Assembly (NCBI RefSeq): GCF_032062135.1
Contig: NC_092859.1
Span: forward strand, 105,902,471-105,966,470
DNA from: Pyxicephalus adspersus
Taxonomy: Eukaryota > Chordata > Amphibia > Anura > Pyxicephalidae
Direction of reading: 5' to 3'
Length of the DNA: 64,000 bases
Made by a program: the position numbers and the translations under genes. The notes under the pieces are model-generated. The model saw only the letters and a list, made by a program, of their open reading frames with translations. It did no database searches and was not told the DNA's origin. This document shows positions 13,701 through 28,700 of this stretch, piece after piece (within the stretch, counting starts at the first letter, position 1; each line of letters begins with the position of its first letter).

Positions 13701-16700
13701 TACCCGTTCCTAAAAACTGTGAGTTAAGTTCCTAAGTGAGCCTATCAGCACCAAATATTAAAAAGAATGCAAACAAATTTGGAGGTTTTGCAACTCTAAA
13801 TTTGCATTGCTATGCACAAAGTTGGATGATGGTGTGGGTGGTCAGACAGTTGAAAAAGCATAAACTGACTGTCTAATGTAGGTAATTGAATATTATGCAC
13901 ATTTTGTATGCAGAATAAAGACCTTTACAAATTTGTATACATTTCTGAAACCCTGGGCTTGATTAATAAAAGCTCTCCAAGACGGGGGAGGATATACTTT
14001 CATCGGTAAAACCGGGTAATCCAGCAAACCTTAATTAGATTTTTTAAAGTCATTTTATATTAGTTATAAAATGTTTTCAATCCTGGACCAGATCCATTCT
14101 AGATTTGCTGGATCACCCAGCTTCACCGAGGAAAGTGTATCCTCTCCTTGAAAAGCTTTACGAAATCAGACCCCCTGTGTCAGTTGTTGGCCCAGCAGTA
14201 GTTAAAGCAGACCTAAAATTACAAAGTGCAAATGTCACCTGGAGGTAGAGATTTTTTGACATAATAGGTGTGCAAAATTTTTTTTTTGTCAAAAAAAAAA
14301 TAAAAATCTTTTTCCTGTCTCCTAGTGCTTTGCAGTGTAGAACCCAGCTCCAGAATGAAAGGGCAGTTTAACAGGAATTACATGATCATTGGCCATCCAA
14401 TGATCAAGGAGGATTGTAATAGACCACCATGGAAACAGTAGCGTAGATGACATTTTCAGGGGATGCAGCAATGATAGTTTACTAAACCTGCAATAGGTAG
14501 ATGTGGGTCGTAACCAACTAAAATGCTATACTTGCCAATTGTGGCAAAAGCCCAACCACATTAACAAGGATTTAGGTCCCCTTTAACCAGTATCCCATGA
14601 CAATGGCTACTCATATACCACTCACCTCTGCATGTGCTAATTTCAACAAATATGGACAAATATATTATTCACAAAACTCTGGACTATGCAGAACTGGCCT
14701 TGTTTAACTTGAAGCGAACTTGAGGCCACAAGAAAACAAAAAAGCTAACAGGAGCAGGTAGCTACTGCTAAAAAAATGACTCCCCTTATAGCAGCTGAAG
14801 CTGCCCAATATTGTTATACAAATAGTTAATCCAAGATGCTGTTGACAGCATGAATAGGTCTTTCTTTGATCACATAGTAACCCCTATGTAAGCTGACCAT
14901 AGAGGAGAACAAATTTGTAATAACTGGGTAGTAGGGTATAAAAAACCTAATCTATCTTCATATAGATCACTGGCCCACGAAACACACATGAGACTTCCTG
15001 GTCATTCTGTCATAAACCAGTTTAAAAAAACAAACAATGATGGAAAAATGGTTGCTGCATTAAAACCTGTAAGTTCTGGGTGTGTATTGCTTATACTGGC
15101 TTCAATACCTATTAGCAAGCAACCTGTAAAATCCAAAATGGTAATTAAGACTTTTCCGACTTTCTTGCAGGCACGTTCAGTGAGTTATATCTTTTGTTGA
15201 AATAAATTGGAGGGCCTCAAACTGAAGATGTGCTTTAGCCCTGAAAATTTGTTAGAATATTAGAAAAAAAAGCTTACATCTTTTTGTTTTCTGGTTTGTG
15301 TTAATGAATGTGCCTTTTAAATAGCTTTCTGGCTTTGTTTCCTACCTATGTCATATCTTCACATTTTACTTATTAAGGTCATGTTTTCGGGAAATACTAA
15401 ATTACTTTACTACATACTAAATAAGCCAAGTTTGGACTCCAAACACTGATGTTTACATCTCTTGTGCAACTTTTTAAGCATTGACCAAACTAGTTGCTGT
15501 TTTCATAAAAACATAGCACCCCCCCCTTTTCCAAAAAAACAAAAAACGTGGTGCATGTAGTAATGAGTACTGGATCAGTACATGAGTAATCCCTTCACCA
15601 TATGATTACATTATTTTAATAATGTATACCATACATTTCAGCCTCTATCATTATTTTTGAATTGTGCAGTAAATACCATAAAACAAATAGAACTGCTAAA
15701 ATGTCAGAAGATAATGAGTCATACTCTATTTGTGTCTTCACACATATTACTCACTAACTAAATTTCTGCACTTTCGAAGCTAGCCAAAACTGAGGACAGT
15801 TTTTGACAATATATTATATAAGTGTTGATAGATAGTGGCATGTCTATTTTGTCATGTCAAACATATAGTATTTAAAACTGATTTGTTTGGGTAGAATGGG
15901 GGAAAGGCTAGAACTATTGCCTGGTGTTTATTGTGGTCTTTGTCCCAGTCAAAGAGATTTTCCTCCCTTCCTCTTCTAGCGATGGAAACTCAGAAGGTAA
16001 ACTGGAATCTTTCCAATTAGAAAAACAACAACTCTTTTTTAGTGTAGTGGTTTAACCTTAATACCCCTGAAAGTTTTTAATTGCAATCTGTACCTTACCT
16101 GCTCTGCCTTACCCAATGATCTACATCTGCTTTTCTTTTTCTGGAGTCAAAGAAACAAGAAGGAGAAACCTTTGGTGTCACAGATTGCAATAAAAATTCT
16201 GACAGATGGTATACCCATTCTCTATTCCGTAAACCCTACATTCTTGGCTGGAGTTTGACTTTTATATAAAACATTCTTCTAGCATGAACTCTCAAAATAG
16301 GAGTCACATGCTGAATGCTTTATCTTGTATATTTCTTTAATAGATGCCGATAGTCATCTTGTATATTCATGTCATGAGAGAAGTACATAGGCAGCTGGTG
16401 CAAAATACCAATAGTTTGCAAGTGCATGGTGATTTGACTCTCCCTTAGTGGCACAGTTTAGATAAGAGTGACAAGATGAAGGTCTTCCAAAAGATTAGGT
16501 TCCCATAGATGGGCTCCTATGATCCAAGAGGCTTTGATTACTCTATATTCAGTATATAAATCTGCCTTCCTCAGTTTGGGGGTGTATGTAGGACATGTGT
16601 GGTCTGTGCTCTGCAGAATGGCTCTGGTCTCCCCCCCAATTCGTCCCTCTTTATTCCGCTTTTTTACTTGACTTTGGTCCTTTTTCTATTTATCTATTTT

Positions 16701-19700
16701 ATGTTTATCATCCTGATATGCCTAGTTGTATCGGCAGAGGTTCTACCTGTTGATTTCTTGGTTATTTAATTATATTGCATTCTATTTGGTTCTCTGCATT
16801 TAGTATGAAGCTAAAGTTTATGCTTCACTCCCACTCCACATCTTGAGTTACAGTTCACATAGCAGCCAGGACTTTGTAATGTTTGTATAAACCTAATTTG
16901 ATTTAGGCACACATGGCTCTTGCATCAAATTTATTTTAAGCTTGTCTTAATTACTTCTCTTTTAAAATCTCATATCAGATTTGATAAATGTGGATCAAAA
17001 AACAAAAGCAAAAATTAGATACATATTGTAAAGTCATTTCAATACTAAAATTATACATTTTGTAAACTTTACTCAATACTTGTTTTTATTGGTATAAACT
17101 TTGTTTAGCTGTTATTCAAACAGGTGGCAACACTGTGAAGGGAAGATCAGCCCTCAGCGTGCTGCCACCAGAAAAGAGGTATGGTGGAATGAATTCAAAG
17201 CTACTAGCAGGAATACTATTCTCCCTCTCTCTTACATATTTCATGATACATCAGCCTTTGGATTTTTATACAGCACATGTATCCATAAGCCATGTTCACG
17301 TTAGTGTTAAAAGTTTGCAAAATAAGAAAGTTAGCTAAAATGTTTTTCAATAGGATAAAGCACATCAAAGGATAAATCTTAGACAGTGAAGCCTGATACA
17401 TGTTTAAAATATGTAATAATCACAGCAATATCCATATTTTTTTTTGTTTGTTGGTCTAAACATAAAGATAAGATAAAACTTTACTATTTTTCTTAAATGC
17501 AATTTTTTTTTAGTACATAGATCTTTAAAACCTTCTATACATTAATAAAGCTATAATTACATGACAAAAAAAGTCCTTACCTTCACTGAGTCTGCCTGTC
17601 TGCTCAGCACTTCCACCTGGTAGAATCTTGGCAACGTATGCTCCAATCTCTCCTTGACTTCCTGGTATCTCTTTTCCGCCAACAACTCTCATTCCAAACC
17701 CATTTCCTAGTTAAGCAATCAAAATAAAAATAAAATACCAGCAAAAGAAAACTATATTTAATGACAGGGCATATTCTAGGACAGTATTTTTTGACCTTTT
17801 TAAAATAGGTGAACCCTTGAAACAATTTTCAGGTCTTCAGGGAACCCCTGCTATAATTATTATATCCACAGCTCAAGAAGAATGTGAAGAATCCCTCTTA
17901 CATTCCCCAACATGCTTTAGAAGATATAACTTACTCTAAAATATAGTAAAGCCCCTGGGTGGAAACACAAGCAACAACCAATTATTAATACATTTTCATT
18001 TTTTTAATAGACTTAGCCAGTACAATGATGGTTTTTGAAATGTCATGGTATTACCCTGATAATGTAGTTGCTTAGCTCAGTATTAACTGGCAATGTCTGG
18101 GCAGGAAATACATTTCATCGGTGTGTCTTAATTTTATTACTTTGGATCACATACACTAAAGAAGTCTGTGTAAATATACTCTATGATGTTGTGCAATACA
18201 TGGCTTTGAGTTGCAGTTAATACTAATTAGACAAAGTAATTATTTATGATGTTGCCACAATGTAACAGGTGCTAAATATCTCATCCATGGTGGATCTGCC
18301 TCTAGGTGGGGGAAAGAACATAAAAGCACGTTTTAAATAATTTATATTTCCAGGATCACCAGGTGTTTTTTTCTTATTTAGAACTGCTTGAAATGTCAAA
18401 GAATTCATTTGTACATGTTCATTATTGCTTTTCCTAAATGTCACCATTATATTGTTCACCTTTCTTGAAAACATTTTATGTGTTGCCTTAGATAACTCTT
18501 CATTTCAGTAAGCCAATTTGTTGGAATAACAAATGGGGCTGAAAAAGTCTTGTAGATCTCCCACCCGTTTTGACAAGAGACATCTATCGACCATAAATAA
18601 TAGTTATTTGAATTTACCACAACATTTCAAGCTGCTGGTGGTTAATTTCCTTCTTTCTCATACTGAAATATCTATGCAAACATCACTTTCTTTTGGTTTG
18701 CATTGACAATTAGCCAACAGCCTAAATTACAAAAATATCACTAAAAATACCAGGACTAGTTATTTTAACAGTAAAATCATTCCTCCTTCTAAATCAAAGG
18801 TAAATCTCTTCCTACTTTATCTTCTCATGCAATGCTAATAAAATTGAGGCAGCATATTACAATAATACAGGTATTGGTAATTTTTGCTTATTTGGCAATT
18901 GGTGTGCCCTTTTTGTGTCTGGATTGAATCACACCATAAAGTGGTCAGAGCAGCAATGTATCCTTATAGATTATCTGTGAAACTCCATTCTGTATCCACA
19001 TAAATTGGTGGATAATGGATTATGAATTCAAATTATTGAAATCATTAGTAAAGAAAAAAGAACTAAGAAGAACCATAATGTAGAATTTATGAAATGGAAG
19101 TCCTAATAAGGTCAACGGAAAAAAAACCCAGCTCAAAAATGTGCATTACAGAGCAACAAATGTAGTGAAATTGTAATGAATTGCATAGGAAGTTCCAGGC
19201 AGCTTTGTTTAATGAAATACTACAGCTAAAAAAACCCTGGACACTTCCGTTTAATATTCCCCCAAGGATACTAAGATAGAGGGGTGGGGCATGACATCAC
19301 TGGCCTAAAAGCATGGCAGGCAATAGCAAAAACAGATATAAGGCAAGGAGTGCCTACAGATTTTTTCTTCCAAAGAACTTTTGGTAATCCTAACCAACAA
19401 AAACCACTGAAATCTGGATTTAGATTTGGTCATTCAAAACTGTAAAATTGGATCCAATTTCAATTGAAATAAGGATCACCAGTACAGCAAACAAGCATAT
19501 GTCCTAGTGTCAATTGTTGTCAGTGATAAGTATGTCTGCCTGTGGCCAGTTTTATTTACTGGGTAAATGGATATCACAATTGTTTTTACAAACTGCATAT
19601 AATTGAGTTGGCAGAAATGAAAACTGTAAGACCATTAATATAAAATCATTGCACATTGGTCTAATCAAAAATCAGTTTAACATCCTAATTTGACTATTTA

Positions 19701-22700
19701 TATGACCAGTGTTGTCCTATTGGTTCTAATAGTTAAATTCCAACATTTCTGTTTTACCTAAAAATAGACGATTTTCAGCAAATTCAGAAATTTTCAGCAT
19801 TTAATTTAGAGCGCTAATAAACATTTATTGAAAACAAAATTACCATTTATTGTTTTTTTTTTACAGCTGCTTGCATGCTGTGCATTGCACCTACCTGTGT
19901 TCTCAGGTGACATTACAGGCTAACTTACCCACAGTACAACCCAGTTGGGAGTGGTTGACAGTGGGACATTATTCGTGATTTTATCCTTGTTTACTATATT
20001 CAGCTGCTTGGGTTGTCTTGTGTATTTGAAAAACGCTTCTTTAATAAGTGCGGTCAGCAGAAGCTGCCAATCATTGCAAGCAGATTCTGCCTCCCTTTTT
20101 CAGAGCCCATGAATTTGGAGCTTAATAGTGGTCCGCAATGCAAAAAGGTATTTAGAAGTTATTTTTTTTATTAATTGAATGTGGTTTTGCTTAAAATGTC
20201 CTTTTTCAGTGGTTTAAGTAATTTTTCCCAAATAAGTATTTAAACAACTTTCTTAAAATATGGTTCCTAAAAACAAAAAAAGAATGCCATGCAACTCTCA
20301 GTCAGCATCTCTACTATCTTACTTGATCCTGATAAGGTGGCCTGCTGTGTAATAATTTGTCTGGCAGTTTTCGGTCAATTCCGTGTCCATTATCTAGGCG
20401 TGACTCCCTTGGCTTGTCAAACCAGTCTGTTTCTTCACGACGCAGGTGATAGGCTTTGGAAATTAATGATATATCAATATTGCTATTTAATGCATTATGG
20501 TGGACAGAGGTGTAAACAAACCTCCTACTTGGTACTCATGCAAAAGACTAACCATGCATCTCAAAACAAGAGCAAAGTTCACATACAGGCGAGCAGAATG
20601 ACTGTTTGCAGTGCGCAAAGCAAGAATGACATAGATCATAAAAATCCACAAAAACAATTGCCATGCCATCAGTGTAATGAGGCTAAAATATTTCCTGATC
20701 ATTTTTACTGGGTGCAGTGCGAAGTGGCCTCATATATACAGTGTTTTAAATCATCATTATCCATCTGCAAATACATTTTACAAAATAATGTGCCCTTTTT
20801 TTGTATGTTCATACTAGGCTTTCACCTATCACACCAAAATATGGTTTGCAAGATAAATGGAAACATTATGAGAATTATGGGAGTTGCCAGTATTATCTAT
20901 GGAGGTTTAAAAAAAAACTTTTTAAAAAAACTTTTGGTAGATTGGCCATATTATGATAAATGTGAGTTACTTAGATTTGTTTAATTTACAGTACTGAATC
21001 ATTGTAATCATATGTTTTAGCTTCACAGGTGCAATGACAAACTATATTGCCTGTGAGGGAGCCTGTGATATAGGTAGGTGCCCTTTTAATATAGGTGACA
21101 TCAGGGGTAAATATGCAGCATTATGTGACATTAGGGATGCATTAGAAAGATATATATAGAACTTATTGTTACAACTTTGTTATGAATATTTGACAAGTTT
21201 AACAATATTAACTTCATCATACTAAGTGTTCCCTACAAATTAAACATATACTATAAGAAAAGATACTATTAGGTATAGGACATTCCTTAGTCCTTAAGAA
21301 GCATGGTAATACCCTAGTAACTGAACCAGGTACACCAGCATTGAGATTATTTACAACTGTCCATACCATGGATGTGAAACTCAAATACACAGTGGCCCAA
21401 AATTAAAAACTTAGACAAAGTGCCAGGTCAAACTTGAAACTGAAAAGGCACCGCAACTACAATTCCCTGCATCAAGAAAACAGTCCAATGTGGGGCCTAA
21501 TGTTATGAGTGGCTGTAACTCCCTCTTCACTGAAATAGCACCGCTACTACAATTCCCATCTATAAAACAGTCCAATGCGGGCCCATGCAAAGGCAGAGAG
21601 GCCGCTGGTCTATAGACTCGTGTGATGCTGCTACTACAATACCCCGCATTATTTGCGTATATAAAACAGTCCAATGCGAACCTTGCATAGGCAGAGAGGC
21701 CACTGGTCTATAAACACGAGTGATGCTGGGAATTGTAGTAGCAGCGCTATTTCAATGCAGCGGCGGGCCAGCTGATATTCATATTTAGGATTATTTTGGG
21801 GGCCAAAAAAAGATTTGGCCCTCGTGCCAGAGTTTGACACCCCCGATCTACACAATGCAATGCATAGATAACTATTTGAACTACGTTCTGAAGCTGATGC
21901 AAAACTCAAACAAAGCCTATGTGTTTTATGACTTAGGAATGCAGACTAGTAGAGCTCTATGCCTGGTTATGGTCTAAATCATTACCGTGCCAATTAACTC
22001 AAGACATTATTTTTATGATTTTATATGTTGGCTACTCTAGTTAATCAGAATAAAAAAAATTAGAAATATAATCTGAACTTGTTTTGATGTTAGAAGTGAA
22101 TGTGCTATACCCAACAGATTCGACTCTCTGTGATCCAGTGTCAGCTTCTACTAGGTTGGGTAATGTCTTGCTTCATCAAATGCAATTTTTCGGGCCTGTT
22201 TTATGAAATTCCCTAAGACTGGAGAAGATGGACTACTATGGGAGAACCTGGGGGATCCAGCAAACTTTAAATAGATTTTAAAAAATGCTTTTAGTTGACA
22301 AGTACAAATTGCCAGAATTAAATCATTTCCAGATTAGCTTGATCACATCTATCAAGAGCATATATTACATAATTCAGGTTTTTTGAGCATCTGATTTTTG
22401 AAAACAGTGTACCAAAATAGTTTTTTTTTACCAAATTATTATAGCTCAGCGTAATCTATGTTTATTAATTAATTGGAATAAAGGGAACTTTTAAGAATAT
22501 TCACAATTTAAAAATCATTATTCATTCAAGTTACTTTTCCTATCAGGACCAGTATAAATGAAGCACAGATAATTTCTGCAAGCACTGAGTGTCATTGCAC
22601 ATTCCATTAATGATATGTGAGATGATTTAATTATCATATGTAACACATGGAACTGAATTTATATTGCAATTGTGATACTGTATTCTCAAAATGTTTTATT

Positions 22701-25700
22701 ATAAAATATTAGTGTAGAAACAAATCATTAATAAATGTGTACAAATGGTAAACAAGTGAATAAAATTTAAATATATACAGGGGGTCAGTTGTGTATTTAA
22801 TTTTTTTTTTGTTTTTGAGAATTTAAAAAAATATCTTAAAAATAGCACCCTTCTAAAAATGATTTTGATAATTTTGCCATGCACTAAAATAGCATATTAT
22901 GATCAATATTGAGGTTTATGTAACTTTTTGTTTTTTTGCAAGTACTTGCCACATTGAGATTTCCTTTGCAAGATACTCTCAAACAACATCAGTGATTAAA
23001 CTTTAAGCTTAAGCAATACACGGCACAGTAAAAGGAAAATAGAAAAAGAACAATGGAGCATTTTTTTTCTTCAGACATTTGAATGCCACAGATCATATAC
23101 AAAGTTGAAACATCAGTACCACAATATTTAATACATTTTTCTCAATAAATGCGTATCAAATATCAAAATGCCTTACCATGAATGGACTATTGATGAATGT
23201 TTTTTTCACTGAACATTTGTTACACTTTTGGGTGGATATCACTATTTAAGTGCAAAACCATTGTCAACGAATGAGGTGAACTAATGATGTACATTTATGA
23301 GACTTTTGTTGCATCATTCAATTATTGGCATTGTCATACACTTAAGTTTTGTCCTCTATAAGAAATGGAATTTTTGTTTTTAGCAGACATCTATGAAAAC
23401 CAAAAATCGGGTATTTGCAGTGAACATTGTGCATTATAAAGCTAGTAAATCATTCCTGATTATATATTACAAACAGTGTCATTAACATTACTGTAATTTA
23501 GAAATCGTTGCAGTATTTGTTGAAGAAAATATATTTAAAAATTTTGATAAAAAATATAAATTTGCATGTTTATGTAATGCAAATTTGTTATGAACGTTAT
23601 ATATATACATGTTGGACAACATATGAATCGATCACTAATATTTAATAATTGCCATGGTTTAATATAAATTTGAGATATTCCAGTAATTTCTTATTGAAGA
23701 ACAAAACTGACATGCAATACAAAGACATACACAGACTCTACGAGACTGGCAACAGAAGACTCCTACCATCAATAAAGGAATTTTCTGGAGATTTATCCAA
23801 AACAAACAGAAAAAAACATTCATTTACCAACAGACACATTGTTCATATCATGTATCCCATCCACAATATAAAATATTATATATTAAAAACGTTATTCAAG
23901 ATCTTAGAATGAATTAAGAATTGCAGGGAAATGTAGAATGTTACCTAATGATGACCTAGTCAACTGATTCACTAAATTTTTAAATTGCCAATCCTTTCAA
24001 CTGGAATCACAAAAACTGAAAAAGAAGAAAATCAAAAAAAGAAAAGACTTCCTAACTTGACATTTGACGAGTTTGCTGAGAATAACCAAATCCCCATGTA
24101 TAAGATACAGGTATTGACAGAGATCTAACAAACCATATTTATGGCATACTTTTCCTTATCCAGTGTCTATAAATACCCTAACTCTGATCATACTGAGAGA
24201 ATGTTAATAGACCGAAACATTATTATCCACTTTTAGGCTGTATAAAGCAGGTTATACAAACATTTACCCTGCTGCTAAGATGAGTGCCAAACTGCAGGAT
24301 AATTCTTATTAGGTTTAGCCATTTGCAGGTTTTGTTAAATTGAGCAAGAATGTTTGGCCGATTCTTTGCCGATTACCTTTAGGTCTTTGTAAACAGGCTT
24401 TTGAGCATATCACAAAGGATTTGCATTTCAATAAAAAAAAAATTTGTGAATGTGCTGCTTGCTTGAAGCAGGTCAAATATAAGTCAGGTAAAATGCACCT
24501 GCCAATGATTCTGCATGACCTCAAAAAGCCCATCACCGAACCACCACCTCTTAGTGTGAGGTCCTAGGGGCAGTGCCAAGTTTTATAAATAGAGACAGTA
24601 GGTAGAAAACTATTGGTGACCATTTTTACACAGAACATAATATGCTCTTATTTTATTAGGTCCAAAGTTAGCTTAGAAATATTTGTGATAATGTGTAAAT
24701 AACTTAAATGGCGCGAATGCTTATGTTAACAAAAAAATGCGTGGTCAGTAATTATATGAAAAAAGCCAGGTATAAGCACGTGCCCAATTGTAAATTTGGA
24801 ACTGTCTATTGGTCTTTATATAAATTTGACTGAGCACAAAAAAAACAATGATGGTAACCTTTCAACAATATTTGTTTACTTGTCCCCTGACAAGACCTAA
24901 GGCTAAACTGATGCTAACAGACACCTTCAAATTCAATTCTCCTTCAAAATATATGTAGGTTTTTATATTTTTAGCTAAAACAAAGTTCACATTATTTTAC
25001 TAAAATTTGTTTATTCACTCATGTATACAAAATGCCTTAAAAATTGTGGCATTCAAAAGTCAGCCTATTTCCCATTTATTTATTACGCTTAATATACTAC
25101 AATGCACAATGCAAAAAAAAAAAAAAAAAAAAAACAAAAAAAAAAAACATAAGATTAAAAGAGTAGAAACATGAAAGGAAAGGGAGCAAAAAACCTTACT
25201 GAACTTAAAATCAAGTTTGTGACATTCCAAAATGAAATTATATGTTAATTTTAAAACAAAAGTACTATATTTATATGATACTTAACCCAGAGCTGGATTA
25301 AGGCTACCTGGGGCCCTAGGCAGAGTAGCAACATTAGGATCAATACACAGCACCCATTTTAGAGACAGCTCAGTGAGAAAATTAAAACGAGAGAGATTGC
25401 CATTGAAAAACACTAATTCATTGCACCCAAACAGAAGTTAATTTAAGTAACCAAATCAAACTGAAGTTTTCTGTGAGTTACCACACATTGTACATCATGG
25501 TTTTAATGTGCCAAAGAACATCGAATAAGCAAATAATAGAGATCACTAATAGTACCTAAAGATATGGGACTGGCTTATTCAGGTTGATTTTGGCAAGATT
25601 TGAGGCACTGCTCACCAAGAGACCTTTCTTGACGGAAACTTCCCTGCCTTATTGAGTAAACATGCACGGTCGTCTCGACCCAAGTGTTCATGTTTATGTG

Positions 25701-28700
25701 ACGAGGGAATGGATGCAGGAAAGCTAGAACTGTCGACTCTACTCCCTGCTTCATTTTTAAATGCAGAGAAGGGGAGGCAAAGCCCTTACTTAAAAGTGTC
25801 CAACTCATGCAAATTCTATACAATCATAAGTTCACTTCACAGAGCTCTGTTTAAGCAAAATGTAAAAATTGCTTGGCTTGTTTAGTATACATGATCAGGG
25901 TAATTATTGATAGCTATCACATTTACACTGTAAAGAACTACATTCACTAAATTTTTCTGTATGAAGCCAAAATACAAATTCATTATGTGCAATTGGTTAA
26001 CCTTCAGAAGCTATCTGGATAACGCAATGGAAGCATACTATGGACAAATGTATACAATCCTTTCCATTGCCCAGTGTTGAGTGTTATACAAAGCGTGGTC
26101 TTGTATGAGCACAAGGTAGGCAACATTAATTGCCCCTATGAATTTGAAAAAGAATAAGCAGCTATTGCTTTTGAAGTAAATGGTTGAAAAAAAAAGAAAC
26201 TCTGGGTTCATTTTGAATACCAAAGAGTTTGATTTTTCTACACAACACGGTTGAACAGGTGAGTTGCCTGATAATTTCACGTTCTGGATGTTCCCTACCC
26301 CTTCCAGGTAACTTGGTCCCAGGCAGCTGCCCTGCTGGCAATCCAGCTCTGGCTTTAAGCAAAACTAAATCCTGAAAATAAATGTTTTCACTGATGTAGA
26401 ATGTTCCTTGAGAAATTGGTAGGCAACCATTCACAATATAAAAATTATATCAATATTAAAATTGCAAAATTGTTACAATTACATTTTTTTCTGAAATCCT
26501 AACATTACTGAATAAACCAAAATACTGTTACTTTTTTTTGCAGCATTTTTCATTTAAAAAGTATCATGCATTATCAGTTTCATGCAAAAAAAAAAAATAA
26601 AAAAAAAATAGGATAATCAGAAGCATTTAAAAAAGAAAACACAATGCATGCATATTTATTAGACAGCACATATACATTTATTAAACATCAAAAAGACAAG
26701 GAAGCACAAAAGTGAAAGCACATATTTCACCAGATTTACAAACACTAACTTGTTCTGAAAATTACATTATATTAGGTAGGATACAGTAAATTTATGTACC
26801 CCTGTTTATTGAAATAATTTACTCCTTGCTGCTGCAAAATTATAGCATGTTGCAAAGCAGACTGTGCATGTGCTTGAAGCAGCAAGGAGTCAGAGATAAC
26901 AGTTTTACATGTATAATTACTATACAAATAGGAGAAATTCGTATTTGTGAAATATAAATAGTTCACAGATATCAATATTCATGACTAATAAATAGCATTT
27001 TTTTAATGTAAATTGTAACATGAATGGTTACAATTTCTGGGACATTAAAATTAAATAAACTGTTGTACCAAAAAAGATCTTTTTTTATTTGTATATTAGA
27101 TTACCTAATTGTTATAAATGTCAGATGAATAAAATTATGACTTTTTTGTTTTATAGGCATGTCAAATCACAAAAAACAATAATAATGAAAATAACTATAA
27201 TGGTGGTGATGATGATGAGAATAATAATAATTTGAACATTATAATAAGCCTTAACACAAATAAAACACTAAAAAAACATGGCCAAAAAATTAGGTTTGAA
27301 ATGTTGAATAGGACAAGAAACAATGACAGTGAAAATCACATAAAAAACACACAAGAAAAGAAACAATTCAACAATCACAAAAAAAATTAATAGCATGCAT
27401 AGAAATGAAGATTTGTATTGTGATAGTAGGAAAGCAGTCTGATGCCATGATTACCTTCGCTGTCAGACATGGCATGTTGAAAGTCATCCATGATAAATGC
27501 TATGTCTCGATCATAGCCACGAGTCCTAGTTTCTTCTCTCATATGCTGCTGTACCTCAGGCAAGGAATGGCTAGAACCAAACTGTTCTCTGGTATCTGCA
27601 GATATTGGTGGCAATGGTCCAGCAGAAGCTCTTGCCATACCCATTGGCTGCCCAACGGGACTTAATGGGCTCTCTTCTTCAGAATTTTGTGCTACAATTG
27701 GAATCCTTCCCCTGCTTTGACTAATAGGTAGACTTGTTGGTTTTGTTCTTCCTGATGGTGCTGCATGGCTAAATGTCCCATCCAATGATTCTGCTTCACT
27801 AGCTTTTTGCCTTAATGAAGAATTTGATAAATCCCTCTTAATTGATAGATCGAGACCATATACGGATGAAGGTCTAGAAGAAGGTCTTGATCTATTACCA
27901 CTGACATAAGGTTTATCAACTTCATCCTGCATTGTAGTTCTTAGGCTTGTGTTCAGAGATGATCCAAGGGTTTGACCTAATGTAGGGCCCAAAAATTTTT
28001 GCTGATCTGTAATGTTTTTCCTTAAGCCATAGGTAATATCATCCTGTAGCATTCTTACCTTGGTAGATATGCTTGGAATTGATGATGTGCTAGAAGAAAG
28101 ATAGGTGGAATAGTCAGGCTCTAGGTCTCGACTTTCCTGAATTGGCGAAAATTTAGACATTTTGGGGTCTATTAATGATTTTTTATGTTTTGACTGTTTA
28201 TGGTACAGAATAGCAGGGGGCAACTGCTTGGCAGCTTGTTTTTCTAATGTCAGTCTGCTAATGCTATATTTTTCACTTTTAGGAAAGTGTCTGTATAGAC
28301 TGTCTGAATGATAATAAGGTGAAAATCCAGCAAGGGGGTCTAAATTTTCTGTGCCTCTCCGAAACTCCTGCTTTATTTGATGCTTAAGAAGTTTTAACTC
28401 ATATGGATCCTCCATTGAATCTTCCTCAGCTTTTCCATAACTATGTAATCGGGTTGAAGATGAAATAGGAGCTAGAAAATCAGTTACTTCAGCAGTCCTT
28501 CTCGATTCAACACTTCGAAGAAGACGGTCTGTTTTGGAAAGTTCTTTTTCATGTAGCCCAAATGCAGAGCTTAAGGACCCAGATCCTTTGGTAAGTTCTC
28601 CAATATCATCAATTAGAACATAATTCCTGGAGGCATGATGTTCTAAATCAGCATAAAATGAATCTGCAGATATACTAGACATTGGACTACTAGCTATGCT

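Larger units (their letters stand above)
10625..17580 (-). other. PCLO intron, about 7 kb
   Basis: Holds an AT microsatellite beside the PDZ exon, an inverted-repeat element (11301-11687), a palindromic MITE (13955-14173), another MITE (14202-14586) and a small inverted repeat (16070-16198). The stretches 11690-13950 and 14590-17580 otherwise look like plain AT-rich intron. Confidence 0.7.
20454..27454 (-). other. PCLO intron, about 7 kb
   Basis: Contains an internally repeated element (21370-21846), a degraded palindromic MITE (22192-22378) and an A-rich tract (25113-25147). Stretches 20454-21360, 22380-25110 and 25150-27450 are AT-rich with no recognised genes. The open frames there are short and unsupported. 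Confidence 0.7.

Noticed and set aside
18011..18146. Candidate for the missing PDZ exon on the minus strand
   Set aside because: A donor-like GG|GTAATA and a [14 protein letters not shown] reading looked tempting, but the needed frame has stop codons and no real match to the PDZ segment.
19915..19995. A second candidate for the missing PDZ exon
   Set aside because: There is a good GTGG|GTAAGT donor and an AGGATAAAATCACG stretch, but upstream stops and the lack of residue matches rule it out.
20289..20984. A 231-codon open frame on the plus strand
   Set aside because: It runs antisense over a well-supported PCLO exon, continues into AT-rich intron, and has no recognisable domain or homologue.
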